A stretch of DNA of 64,000 nucleotides, taken from contig NZ_CP039637.1 of NCBI RefSeq assembly GCF_004923295.1, forward strand, positions 1 to 64,000, written 5' to 3'. The DNA comes from Azospirillum sp. TSH100 (GTDB lineage: Bacteria > Pseudomonadota > Alphaproteobacteria > Azospirillales > Azospirillaceae). The position numbers and the translations under genes were made by a program. Positions 17,560-25,572 of the stretch are shown here, one piece after another (the stretch's first letter is position 1; each line of letters begins with the position of its first letter). The notes below the pieces were generated by a model. It was given only the letters and a program-made list of their open reading frames with translations, did no database searches and had not been told where the DNA came from.

Positions 17560-18687
17560 CTATCGCAGCAGATCGGCCGGCTCGCTTCGGTACAGCACCG
17601 ACAGGGCGACCAGCCCCGAAAGACAGGCGATGGCGGTGACGAACAGGGTGGTGAGGGCACCGAGCCACCAGGTGAGCACCAGCGGGATCCCCATCACCCA
17701 CGCCAGTCCGCTGAGGAGAGCGGCGATGACGAACATCAGAAGGTTGCCGGCCAGCGCGACCCACAGCGATTGCTCCAGAACGATGGCGCGCAGCTGGCCA
17801 ACCGTGACGCCGAGGGCACGCAACGCCGCATACTCCTTCAGCGAGGCGATCACCGCGCCGCGCAGGGTCTGGCCGGTGACGCCGATGCCGACCAGAAGCG
17901 CCAGGAACATGGAGAAACCGAAGGAGGTGCCGGCCCCCGACTCCTCCAGCCAGAACAGGGCGGACATCCTGGTCAGATCCTCCGACGTCGCGACGCCGTA
18001 GGTCTGCGCCCTATCGGCCACCTCAAGCTCGCGGCGGACCTGCTCGACATCGAAGCGGGGGTCGAGCTTCAACAGGAAATAGGGAGGCCCGCTGCCGCTC
18101 CAGTCCGAGTTGATCTGCCGCAGCGCCCCGGACGAGGCGAAGACCAGCGGCATCAGATTGCTGCGGAATCCGCGGACGAACCCGCCGATCGTCACACGCT
18201 TGCCGGCGATCTCCGCAGTGCCGCCGATCGTTGCCCCCAGCTTGGCGGCGTCTGCCTGATCCACCACCACAGTGTCGGGATGCGACAGGATCGTCAGCGT
18301 CTCGGCGGTGAAGCCTTCCAGCCCGTTGAGCGCCCCCGGCCGGATATCGATACCGACGATCATGACGCTCTGCCGCGCGCCATCGCCGGTCCGCCAATCC
18401 GTGTATCCAAGCGCCATTTCGCGGACCTCCAGAACGGCAGGGTGCGACCAGAAAACCCCTTCGGAACGCGCCGGGACGACGGTCGACTGGTCCCAACTCC
18501 GGATGTTCGCGGCGGTGATCCACAAATCCGCCTTGGAGCGTGTGACCGGGAGGGTGAAGGCGTCGAGCTGACCCAGCAGCAAACCGACCTGGACCAGGAT
18601 CAGCAGGCCGGAAAAGGCCAGTGTCAGGATCGCCGCGGCGAACCTCCTCCATTCATGCACAAGATTTTGTCGAGCGAGCGAAACCAT
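17560..18687 (-). CDS. DevC-like FtsX/MacB-type ABC permease
   Basis: Membrane protein of 375 residues: TM1 about 17-40, a large periplasmic domain (about 41-250), then three C-terminal helices (about 255-280, 305-332, 340-365). This matches the four-helix FtsX/MacB/DevC type. The motif EYAALRALGVTVGQLRAIVLEQS before the third helix is characteristic. The start at 18687 is supported by GAGGAA about 10 bp upstream. First gene of the minus-strand exporter unit (permease, ATPase, adaptor, outer-membrane channel, then response regulator and kinase). Confidence 0.9.
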   Translation of the reverse strand: MVSLARQNLVHEWRRFAAAILTLAFSGLLILVQVGLLLGQLDAFTLPVTRSKADLWITAANIRSWDQSTVVPARSEGVFWSHPAVLEVREMALGYTDWRTGDGARQSVMIVGIDIRPGALNGLEGFTAETLTILSHPDTVVVDQADAAKLGATIGGTAEIAGKRVTIGGFVRGFRSNLMPLVFASSGALRQINSDWSGSGPPYFLLKLDPRFDVEQVRRELEVADRAQTYGVATSEDLTRMSALFWLEESGAGTSFGFSMFLALLVGIGVTGQTLRGAVIASLKEYAALRALGVTVGQLRAIVLEQSLWVALAGNLLMFVIAALLSGLAWVMGIPLVLTWWLGALTTLFVTAIACLSGLVALSVLYRSEPADLLR

Positions 18688-19126
18688 GACCCATTCCTCA
18701 GGCAGTGCGCCCGAACCAAGTGGCACCGCGCGGTGGAGGGACGGACCATCGTTTGTCGAGATTGTGCAGAGACGAGGGAAGCCTGCGGCGAAATCTGGAG
18801 ACCGACCCGGCCTCAATGACGGTTCGACGAAATCTGCCCACGGCGATGGACGCGGCGCCGGCCGACTGCGGGGGCCGGGGTGGCCCGTGCCGACAGGCCG
18901 CCGACGATCGGCGTCGTGCCGAAGCCCGCGGCGACGCCACGCCATGGCGGCGCATCGAGGATCACCGGATCGCGGCGGTTGGAATGCGTGATTTGTGTCC
19001 GGCCTGACATATCAAAAGGAGATTTTTGTTTCAAAAATACACGTATATGGAGACATAGTGTTTTGCTATGGTTTATTCCGGGATGCGCAACCAGCCAGAC
19101 AACCCATTTGCGACGGGGAAACCACG
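18688..19126. other. intergenic region with divergent promoters (exporter unit / lodA)
   Basis: This 439-bp stretch separates the minus-strand exporter operon from lodA. The first 300 bp are GC-rich and hold no ORF with family features. From about 19005 to 19080 the composition turns sharply AT-rich, unlike the surroundings, which suggests the lodA promoter. Two inverted repeats occur in this island: one at 19022-19038 and one with arms CATAG (19054-19058) and CTATG (19066-19070). Confidence 0.6.
19022..19038. promoter_or_regulatory. 17-bp inverted repeat upstream of lodA (candidate operator)
   Basis: Arms ATTTTTG and CAAAAAT are exact reverse complements around a TTT centre. It lies 88 bp before the lodA start codon in an AT-rich island. 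The cognate regulator is unknown; no regulator gene adjoins lodA. Confidence 0.4.
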
Positions 19127-21145
19127 ATGAGCGCCGATCACAACGACCGCCCGGCAGCAGGACTCAAGCGACGCGACTTTCTGGCCACCGCCGGGACAAT
19201 CGCCGGCTTGGCGCCGGTGGCGCTGCCGTTCCTGGCGCGCGCCGCCTTCGCCCAGAACGCCCCCTCGGCACCGCCCGCCGACAGCGCGGTTGCGCGGCTC
19301 GCGGTTTATCCGCCGCTCGGCATCTGCCGCGTCGGCAACAGCCCCGAATGGTTCTACGCGCCCGAGGTGCCCGGCCTGCCGCCGCTGGCCGACGGCCGTT
19401 ACAAGGATGGCGACCAGAAGGTCAAGAAGCAGGTCCAGCGCTTCCGCGTCTACGCCTTCAACAAGGCGGGCGAAGTGATCCGCGAGGTGACGGCGGCGGA
19501 GGCGACGATCGACTGGACGGTCCATGTCGCCAACACGAAGGCCGCCTGGTACGGCTTCAACAACCCGCTCGACAATGGCGAGAAGGCTCCCGGCCTCCCC
19601 GGCCAGAAGCGCAACCAGTTCATCATCAGCGACCGCGACCGCGCCGACATGCTGGTGATCAACCCCGGCCCGAAGAGCATCTCCGGCGTCGACACCAACC
19701 AGTCCGGCACCGACCGCGCCTTCGACATGGTCGGCCGCTTCTGGAAGAAACTGGACGTCAAGCTGGGCCACCTGCGCACCGACGCGGCCGGCAGGCTGCT
19801 GGTCTTCCCCGGCGACGGCGTGTCGCAATCGGCGGTGCCCGACAACCCGATCAGCAACTTCTCCGACAATGACGGCTGGCACGACGACTGGTGCGACGGG
19901 GTCGTCCAGGCCAGAGTCACCTTCAAGTCCGGCGGCCCGGCGATGGAGGCCGAAAACGGCTGGGTCGCCGCCTGCGGCCCCGATTTCGCGCCCGACATCC
20001 CGCCCTTCGTCTCGCTCTACGACGTCATCAACGACGTCACCGGCACGCCGCCGAAGACGCAGGACGGGAAGCTGTCCTTCCAGAAATACATCTACCCCTT
20101 CTTCCACCGGCTGGCACTGATGGACTGGGTGGCGGCTGCCTCCAACCTCGATCAGGCCTGGATCAAGGTCGGCAATTTCGCCGATCCCGCCTATGTGGCG
20201 CAGCTCGCCGACCCGTCGCCGGCCAACAAGCCTTTCCGCGAGAGCGTGTTGCAGGCGATCCGCGACCCCAACTCCGACGAGTTGCAGCAGTACAAGCTGC
20301 CCTACATGCTGGGCGACGGCATCAACTACAGCGCCTCGCCGCTGCGCTGGTTCAAGATGCCCAAGCAGCAATACGCCATCCTCCAGGCCTGGGCGGCCGG
20401 CGATTTCGTCAACGACATCGACGCCAAGGCGCCGCCGGTCACCACGCTCGACCAGATCCCGCTGTCCGAACAGCCGGAGGCGCTGACCCGCGCGGCGCTG
20501 GAGCCCTGTTCGGGCGGCGCCTTCCACCCCGGCGTCGAGCTGACCTGGCCGCTGCGCCACAAGGAGCTGTACCGCGGTCCCTTCCGCATCGCCCTGTCGG
20601 CGACCCGTGACGCCTCGCTGGTGCAGAATCTCGGCCTGCTGCTGACGCCGGAGAAGGCCTTCGGCGGCTACGAAGAGGTGCCGCCTGCGGTGGCGCCGCA
20701 GATGCCGGGCGACCTGACCCGCTGGATGGGCCTGCCCTGGCAGTGCGACGCCTTCAGCTGCCAGCAGGTGACCTTCGCCAACGACTTCCCCAACGCCACC
20801 TGGTGGCCGGCCCTGCTGCCGATCGACGTGCTGCCGCAGCTCTATTACGAACAGGTGATGGACAAGGAGCTGGAGCCGGCCCAGCGGGTGAAGTTCTTCG
20901 AGAGCCGCGTCGCCTGGGCACGCGGCGTCGCCGGCATCGGCTACCACGCCGAGGCCAGCTACACCGACGGCCTGAACCAGATGATCTATCTGTGGGACCG
21001 GATGGGCTTCGTCGTGCGCCGCGACGGCCCGACCGACGCGAACCGCCCGAAGCAGATCCCGCCGGTGCTCTATGTCGAGGTCGACCGCGGCTCGATGGAC
21101 CTGTTCACCGACCAGCCGCCCTTCAAGGGCCTGAAGCGGAAATGA
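19127..21145 (+). CDS. LodA/GoxA-like CTQ-dependent amino-acid oxidase with Tat signal
   Basis: Quinoprotein oxidase of 672 residues (LodA is about 726). LodA-like enzymes oxidise lysine or glycine, releasing H2O2 and ammonia, with a cofactor built from one Cys and one Trp. Candidate residues are C461 (EPCSGGAFHPGVELTWP) and W538 (GLPWQCDAFSCQQ), in the two conserved family motifs. Residues 14-42 form a twin-arginine signal (KRRDFLATAG, hydrophobic core, ending RAAFA-Q), implying folded export. ATG 19127 is preferred because GGGGAAA precedes it and the Tat signal starts there. It overlaps lodB by ATGA. The substrate amino acid cannot be assigned. Confidence 0.88.
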   Translation: MSADHNDRPAAGLKRRDFLATAGTIAGLAPVALPFLARAAFAQNAPSAPPADSAVARLAVYPPLGICRVGNSPEWFYAPEVPGLPPLADGRYKDGDQKVKKQVQRFRVYAFNKAGEVIREVTAAEATIDWTVHVANTKAAWYGFNNPLDNGEKAPGLPGQKRNQFIISDRDRADMLVINPGPKSISGVDTNQSGTDRAFDMVGRFWKKLDVKLGHLRTDAAGRLLVFPGDGVSQSAVPDNPISNFSDNDGWHDDWCDGVVQARVTFKSGGPAMEAENGWVAACGPDFAPDIPPFVSLYDVINDVTGTPPKTQDGKLSFQKYIYPFFHRLALMDWVAAASNLDQAWIKVGNFADPAYVAQLADPSPANKPFRESVLQAIRDPNSDELQQYKLPYMLGDGINYSASPLRWFKMPKQQYAILQAWAAGDFVNDIDAKAPPVTTLDQIPLSEQPEALTRAALEPCSGGAFHPGVELTWPLRHKELYRGPFRIALSATRDASLVQNLGLLLTPEKAFGGYEEVPPAVAPQMPGDLTRWMGLPWQCDAFSCQQVTFANDFPNATWWPALLPIDVLPQLYYEQVMDKELEPAQRVKFFESRVAWARGVAGIGYHAEASYTDGLNQMIYLWDRMGFVVRRDGPTDANRPKQIPPVLYVEVDRGSMDLFTDQPPFKGLKRK

Positions 21146-22218
21146 GCCTGTTCGACGTCGCCGTCATCGGCGGCGGCATCGCCGGTGCCGCCGCCGCCCT
21201 GACGGTGGCGGCGGCCGGCCGGTCCGTCCTGGTGATCGGTCCGCAGGGGGAGGCGGGCGACCGGCCGGGGGAATTCCTCTCGCCGGCCGCCAACGCCCTG
21301 CTGGCCGAACTCGGGCTGGCGGAGCGGATCGCCGCCGGTCCGCACCGGGTGGCGAACGCGACCTATGCCGCCTGGGCGGCGCCGGTGCTGGCCCAGCGCA
21401 ACGCCATCACCCACACCGAGGGGCCGGGCCGGGTGCTCGACCGCCGGGCCTTCGAGCGGTCGCTGACCGCCGCGGTGACGGATGCCGGCATCCCCCGGCT
21501 GGGCATCCTGCTGGCCGGCGCGGAGCGGGACGGCGCTTTGTGGCGCCTGACTCTGGACGACGGAACCGAGAGGGCCGCTCGTTTCCTGATCGATGTCAGC
21601 GGCCGGGCGGCGGTGGTCGCCCGCCGCTTCGTCCGCCGCCGCCGCGCCGACCGGCTGGTGGCGGCCTGCGATTTCCTCGCCCAGAAAACCGACGATGTCG
21701 AGCCGACCCCCGCCACCCTGATCGAGGCGGCGGCGGAAGGCTGGTGGTACGCCACCCTGTTGCCCGACCGGCGGATGGGGCTGGCCTTCTTCTCCGACCC
21801 CGACCGGCTGCCGCGCGGCCTGTCGCGCGATCCCGCGCGCTGGCGGACGATGTTGGCCGAGACCGAATGGACGGCGCGCTGGCTCGACAGCGCCGGCTAC
21901 CGGATCGACGGGGCACCGCGTCTCGCCAGCGCCGGCACCACGTGGCTGGAGCGGGCGGCGGGGGAGGGCTGGGCGGCGGCAGGTGACGCGGCGGCGGCCT
22001 TCGACCCGCTGTCGTCGCATGGCCTGACCTCGGCCCTGTGGGGTGGCCGGCGAGCCGGGCAAGGGGCCTTGGCGACGCTGGACGGCGATCCCGGGCCGCT
22101 GGAGCGTTACGCGGCGACGCTCGACGAGGCGGTGCGCCAGTTCCTCAGCCAGCGTCGCGCCGTCTATGGCGAGGTCCGGCGTTTCGCCGACCGCCCATTC
22201 TGGAACCGGCGGCACTAG
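21142..22218 (+). CDS. LodB-like FAD-dependent maturation flavoprotein
   Basis: Flavoprotein of 358 residues of the tryptophan-halogenase/LodB-like group. It has an N-terminal Rossmann motif GGGIAGAAAALTVAAAG (residues 10-26), the DRPGEFLSPAAN segment near 45, and a second FAD-contact region near GWAAAGDAAAAFDPLSSHG (about 285-305). Family knowledge: LodB is needed to form the CTQ cofactor in LodA, probably by hydroxylating the tryptophan. The ATGA overlap with lodA supports joint synthesis. No export signal is seen, so maturation would be cytoplasmic, before Tat export of LodA. Confidence 0.88.
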   Translation: MSLFDVAVIGGGIAGAAAALTVAAAGRSVLVIGPQGEAGDRPGEFLSPAANALLAELGLAERIAAGPHRVANATYAAWAAPVLAQRNAITHTEGPGRVLDRRAFERSLTAAVTDAGIPRLGILLAGAERDGALWRLTLDDGTERAARFLIDVSGRAAVVARRFVRRRRADRLVAACDFLAQKTDDVEPTPATLIEAAAEGWWYATLLPDRRMGLAFFSDPDRLPRGLSRDPARWRTMLAETEWTARWLDSAGYRIDGAPRLASAGTTWLERAAGEGWAAAGDAAAAFDPLSSHGLTSALWGGRRAGQGALATLDGDPGPLERYAATLDEAVRQFLSQRRAVYGEVRRFADRPFWNRRH

Positions 22219-22397
22219 CGCGACAGCCGGTCGCCGTCGGATCGGGTTCCCCGTCTCCAGTTTGCTCGTCCGGCACGCTGTCGAGGTCGCCTTCGCCAGA
22301 TCGACCAGGCAACGGCAGCGGTGGATCGAGCGGTTCCTCCCCCGGTTCCGTCCGGAGACTTCCGGGGCATCGGACCATGCCGCAACTCAGACCTTTC

Positions 22398-22426
22398 TTG
22401 ACCATTGTAGCGTCTACCCCTACCCT
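22398..22426 (+). promoter_or_regulatory. candidate promoter for parAB
   Basis: TTGACC (22398-22403), a 17-bp spacer and TACCCT (22421-22426) lie 30-58 bp upstream of the parA start. The -35 is good and the -10 poor. The rest of the 237-bp lodB-parA gap shows nothing more convincing. Confidence 0.3.
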
Positions 22427-22455
22427 CCCGCCCGGTTCATGCTGGGGAGGGGACG

Positions 22456-23469
22456 GTGAAGGGCGACGAATTGCGGAGTCATCGCGAAGCGAAAGGACTG
22501 TCGCAGTCCGAATTCGCCGTCTGGCTGAACGAACGGCTGCAACGCCGCTACGACAAGCAGAAGATCAGCCGCTGGGAAAATGACGCGGAGCGCATCCCGA
22601 CCGCGGTCGATGCGCTGATGACGCGGGAAATCAACGGGCCGGAACCCGAAAGGCTGGGCGGGCCGGCGCTGGTCGTCGTCGTGGCGAACCAGAAGGGCGG
22701 CTGCGCCAAGACGGTGTCGGCGGTCAACATCGCGTCCTCCCTGGCGATCCAGGGCTATTCCACCATGCTGATCGACTGCGATCCGCAGGCCAACGCCACC
22801 CAGCATCTCGGCATCGATTCCTACACGATGGAGACGGAGGGCAAGACCCTCTACTACGTCATGCATGGCGATCTGGAGCTGGACGACATCCTGGTCACCG
22901 TGCCGGAAAGCGGGCTGCGCGTCGCCCCCTCCTCCATCCGGCTGGCGGAGACGGAGGTGGAACTGGGCAAGGAAGCCGGCGGCGACTTCATCATGAAGGA
23001 GAAGATCGCCGCGGCGAAGCGCAGCTTCGACTTCATCGTCATCGACACGCCCCCCAACATCGGCGAGCTGACCAAGAACGCCATGGTCGCCGCCCACACC
23101 GCGGTCATCCCCTGCCAGACCGAGAAGTTCAGCCTGCTCGGCATGGCCTTCCTGCTGGAGAATGTCGCGAAGATCCGCCGGCGGATGAACACCGCGCTGG
23201 GCGTGCTCGGCATCGTGCCGACCATCTTCAAGCAGCGGGAACGCAACGACCGCGAGGTTCTGGAGCAGATCCACGAACAGTATGGCCCGCATCTGCGGGT
23301 GTTCGATCCGGTGCCGAAGGCGTCGGTCTATGCCCAGGCGACCTCGGTCGGCCGCGCAGCGGTGGAGGCGATGCCGGACGTGGCCGGCGCCGCCGTCTAT
23401 CGCGACGTGGCGTCCGCCCTGGTCGAGGAACGCACCGCCCGAATCAAGGAGGTCGACCGTGTCGCGTAG
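22456..23469 (+). CDS. parA: ParA-family partition ATPase with N-terminal helix-turn-helix
   Basis: Partition ATPase of 337 residues. Residues 1-55 form an XRE-like helix-turn-helix (LRSHREAKGLSQSEFAVWLN), the arrangement of type Ia plasmid ParA proteins that repress their own operon. The deviant Walker A is K80-GGCAKT (two Lys flanking, as in ParA), with LIDCDPQANATQ and FIVIDTPPNIGEL as further ATPase motifs. GTG 22456 follows GGGGAGGGGA. The overlap with parB and the fused DNA-binding domain argue for a plasmid or chromid partition locus. Confidence 0.92.
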   Translation: MKGDELRSHREAKGLSQSEFAVWLNERLQRRYDKQKISRWENDAERIPTAVDALMTREINGPEPERLGGPALVVVVANQKGGCAKTVSAVNIASSLAIQGYSTMLIDCDPQANATQHLGIDSYTMETEGKTLYYVMHGDLELDDILVTVPESGLRVAPSSIRLAETEVELGKEAGGDFIMKEKIAAAKRSFDFIVIDTPPNIGELTKNAMVAAHTAVIPCQTEKFSLLGMAFLLENVAKIRRRMNTALGVLGIVPTIFKQRERNDREVLEQIHEQYGPHLRVFDPVPKASVYAQATSVGRAAVEAMPDVAGAAVYRDVASALVEERTARIKEVDRVA

Positions 23470-24343
23470 TCTTCTCGGCAAGGCAGCCAAGCCGGCGCAG
23501 AGCGCCACCGCAGCCGCAAGGATGAAGGACGCCCTGTTCGGCCTCAGCCGCCACGCGCCGCATCTGGTCGAGGTGCCGGTCGACCGCATCGCCCCCAACC
23601 CGAACCAGCCGCGCCGCGAGTTCGACGAGGAGGATCTGCGCGGTCTCGCCGCCTCGATCGAACGGCACGGCTTGCAGCAGCCGATCGGCGTGCGCCAGAC
23701 CGCCGACGACCAATGGCAGCTGGTCTATGGCGAACGCCGCCTGCGGGCGATGCGCATCCTGGGACGGGAGACCATCTTCGGCATCCTGTTCACCGGCGAC
23801 GATGATGAAGAGATCGCCATCGTCGAGAATCTCCAGCGCAGCGATCTCAACCCGCTGGAGGAATCCGACGCGCTGGCCCGGCTGGCCGAACGGCACGGCT
23901 ATTCCCACCGCCAGCTGGCCGAGGCGCTGGGCCGCAAGAAGACCTACGTCACCATGATGCTGTCCTTTCAGCGTCTGGCCCCGGCGATCCGCGAGGACTA
24001 TCCCCAGCTCCGCCCGACCAAGGCGAAGCTGGAGGCGCTGGCCGCCATCGACGACCAGGACGAGCAGCTGCGCGCCTGGGAGAAGCTGAAGCGCGCCGAG
24101 GCGGGCACCCCGCCCTCCCCCGCGGCACCCGCCTCCGGCCCGTCCAGGCGGGAACCGGTCAGCGCCCCCGCCGGCATCGCCTCCAGCGCCCTGCCCGCAC
24201 GGGCTGCCAAGCCGGTCTTCCAGGCCCGCGACGTGTTGCGGGACCTGCAATCGAAGCCGCAGCCGCTGTCCGACACCGACCGTCAGGCGCTCGCCGACAT
24301 GCGCGCCGCCATCGACGCGATCCTGGCCGCGGCCGGACAGTAG
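23459..24343 (+). CDS. parB: ParB-family centromere-binding protein
   Basis: Partition protein of 294 residues. The N-terminal ParB/Srx CTPase domain (about 38-130) carries PNPNQPRREF, GLQQPIGVRQ, YGERRLRAM and ENLQRSDLNPLEE; a helix-turn-helix follows (YSHRQLAEALGRKKTYVTMM, about 150-172) and a Pro/Ala-rich linker leads to a short C-terminal dimerisation helix. The likely start is GTG 23459, with AAGGAGG about 7 bp before it, overlapping parA by 11 bp. It should bind parS sites, for which the palindromes 4 bp after its stop are candidates. Confidence 0.9.
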   Translation: MSRSLLGKAAKPAQSATAAARMKDALFGLSRHAPHLVEVPVDRIAPNPNQPRREFDEEDLRGLAASIERHGLQQPIGVRQTADDQWQLVYGERRLRAMRILGRETIFGILFTGDDDEEIAIVENLQRSDLNPLEESDALARLAERHGYSHRQLAEALGRKKTYVTMMLSFQRLAPAIREDYPQLRPTKAKLEALAAIDDQDEQLRAWEKLKRAEAGTPPSPAAPASGPSRREPVSAPAGIASSALPARAAKPVFQARDVLRDLQSKPQPLSDTDRQALADMRAAIDAILAAAGQ

Positions 24344-24347
24344 GACC

Positions 24348-24391
24348 GGTCGGAATCCGACCGCACCGTGAAGGGTGGTCGGATTCCGACC
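24348..24391. repeat. paired 15-bp palindromes after parB (candidate parS or terminator)
   Basis: GGTCGGAATCCGACC (24348-24362) and GGTCGGATTCCGACC (24377-24391) are each 7-bp inverted repeats around one base, and each is the exact reverse complement of the other. They are 29 bp apart. As DNA sites they resemble iterated ParB-binding palindromes. As RNA the pair could fold into a 15-bp stem with a 14-nt loop between convergent parB and napC, but no U-tract follows. Confidence 0.6.
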
Positions 24392-24403
24392 AGGGAGAGT
24401 GAT

Positions 24404-25075
24404 CTACCTCCCCTCCCCGCCCCCATCGGCCAGCCAATGCCCGATCGGCTTCTGCGGGTTGTCGGACACCTCGCTCCAGCCCGGCGGCACGCCCTGCATG
24501 TCGGGCAGGCGGTGGGCGATGCCCTTGTGACAATCGATGCAGGTGCGCTGTCCGGTGAACAGGTACCGTTCGTGGATGCGCGCCGCCCGTGCGCCCTGCT
24601 TGGTGATGTCCATCGACCCGGCACTGTGGCAGTTGCGGCATTCCAGCGAGTTGTTGGCCTTCAGCCGCGCCCATTCATGCTCGGCCAGTTCCCGGCGTTT
24701 CGCGACGAACTTGTCGCGGGTGTCGATGGTGCCGAAGATCTTGCCCCAGACCTCCTTCGACGCCTGCATCTTCCGGGCGATCTTGTCGGTCCACTGATGC
24801 GGCACATGGCAGTCGGGGCAGGTTGCCCGCACGCCCGACCGATTGGTGAAGTGGATGGTCTGCTTCATCTCCTCATAGGGGTTCGCCGCCATCTCGTGGC
24901 AGCCGATGCAGAAGGCCTCCCGGTTGGTGGCCTCCAACGCGGTGTTGAAGCCGCCCCAGAACACCACGCCGGCGATGAAGCCGCCCAGCGTCAGGAAGCC
25001 GAGGCTGAAGGTCCGGCTGGGGCGGGAGGCGGTCCGCCACGCCGTCTTCAGCGACACCGGGATGCGCGGCTTCAT
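24404..25075 (-). CDS. napC: NapC membrane-anchored tetraheme cytochrome c
   Basis: Quinol dehydrogenase of 223 residues that passes electrons from the quinol pool to periplasmic NapAB. One N-terminal membrane anchor (about 22-45) is followed by four c-type heme motifs: CIGCH, CPDCH, CRNCH and CIDCH. The length matches NapC/NirT proteins. Its start overlaps the napB stop by ATGA. With napA broken nearby, this NapC might serve another periplasmic acceptor or be redundant (inference). Confidence 0.93.
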   Translation of the reverse strand: MKPRIPVSLKTAWRTASRPSRTFSLGFLTLGGFIAGVVFWGGFNTALEATNREAFCIGCHEMAANPYEEMKQTIHFTNRSGVRATCPDCHVPHQWTDKIARKMQASKEVWGKIFGTIDTRDKFVAKRRELAEHEWARLKANNSLECRNCHSAGSMDITKQGARAARIHERYLFTGQRTCIDCHKGIAHRLPDMQGVPPGWSEVSDNPQKPIGHWLADGGGEGR

Positions 25076-25557
25076 GGACGGTCCCCCCGGTCCGACGGCC
25101 GGCTGACCAGGGTGTCCAGATCCTTGAAGCTATTCGGCACGATCGGCTGGGCCGTGGTCTGCGGCACATGGCACTGCATGCAGAAATAGCGCCGCGGCGA
25201 CACCGCCCCCAGCGTCTGGCCCTCACGGTCGACGTAATGGGTGATGCTGACCATCGGCGCCTGGACCGCCTCGGTGAAGCGGCGGCTGTGGCAGGTCAGG
25301 CACTGGTTGTTGTTCAGCGTGATCTGATAGTCGCGGACATTGTGCGGGATCACCGGCGGCTGTTCGGGATAGTTGCGGGCGACGCGGCGGTCGTCGGTGA
25401 CGTCCGGCGGGATCGGCGGGGCAGGGTTCTGCTCGACGAAATTCACCGGGGGGCGGAAGGGCGAGTCCAGCCGGCGCGGTTCCGCACTCTGCGCCGACAG
25501 CATCGCCGGCACGAGGACCGACAGGGCCGCCAGCGCGGCGAGGTGATGGGGACGCAT
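25072..25557 (-). CDS. napB: NapB diheme cytochrome c subunit
   Basis: Small electron-transfer subunit of periplasmic nitrate reductase, 161 residues. An N-terminal Sec signal peptide (1-22, ending LSAQSA) is followed by two heme motifs CLTCH and CMQCH, with distal histidines in VIPHNVRDYQ and SITHYV. Length and spacing are normal for NapB, so this subunit appears intact even though the napA partner upstream is broken. Confidence 0.93.
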   Translation of the reverse strand: MRPHHLAALAALSVLVPAMLSAQSAEPRRLDSPFRPPVNFVEQNPAPPIPPDVTDDRRVARNYPEQPPVIPHNVRDYQITLNNNQCLTCHSRRFTEAVQAPMVSITHYVDREGQTLGAVSPRRYFCMQCHVPQTTAQPIVPNSFKDLDTLVSRPSDRGDRP

Positions 25558-25572
25558 GGCTCAACTCCTCCC

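Noticed and set aside
18995..19126. Extended LodA N-terminus from the ATG at 18995
   Set aside because: It would put 44 unrelated residues before the Tat signal and cover the AT-rich promoter island.
24348..24391. Simple rho-independent terminator as the only explanation of the palindrome pair
   Set aside because: A hairpin is possible but each unit is itself palindromic and no U-tract follows, so a protein-binding role is at least as likely; kept as candidate parS.
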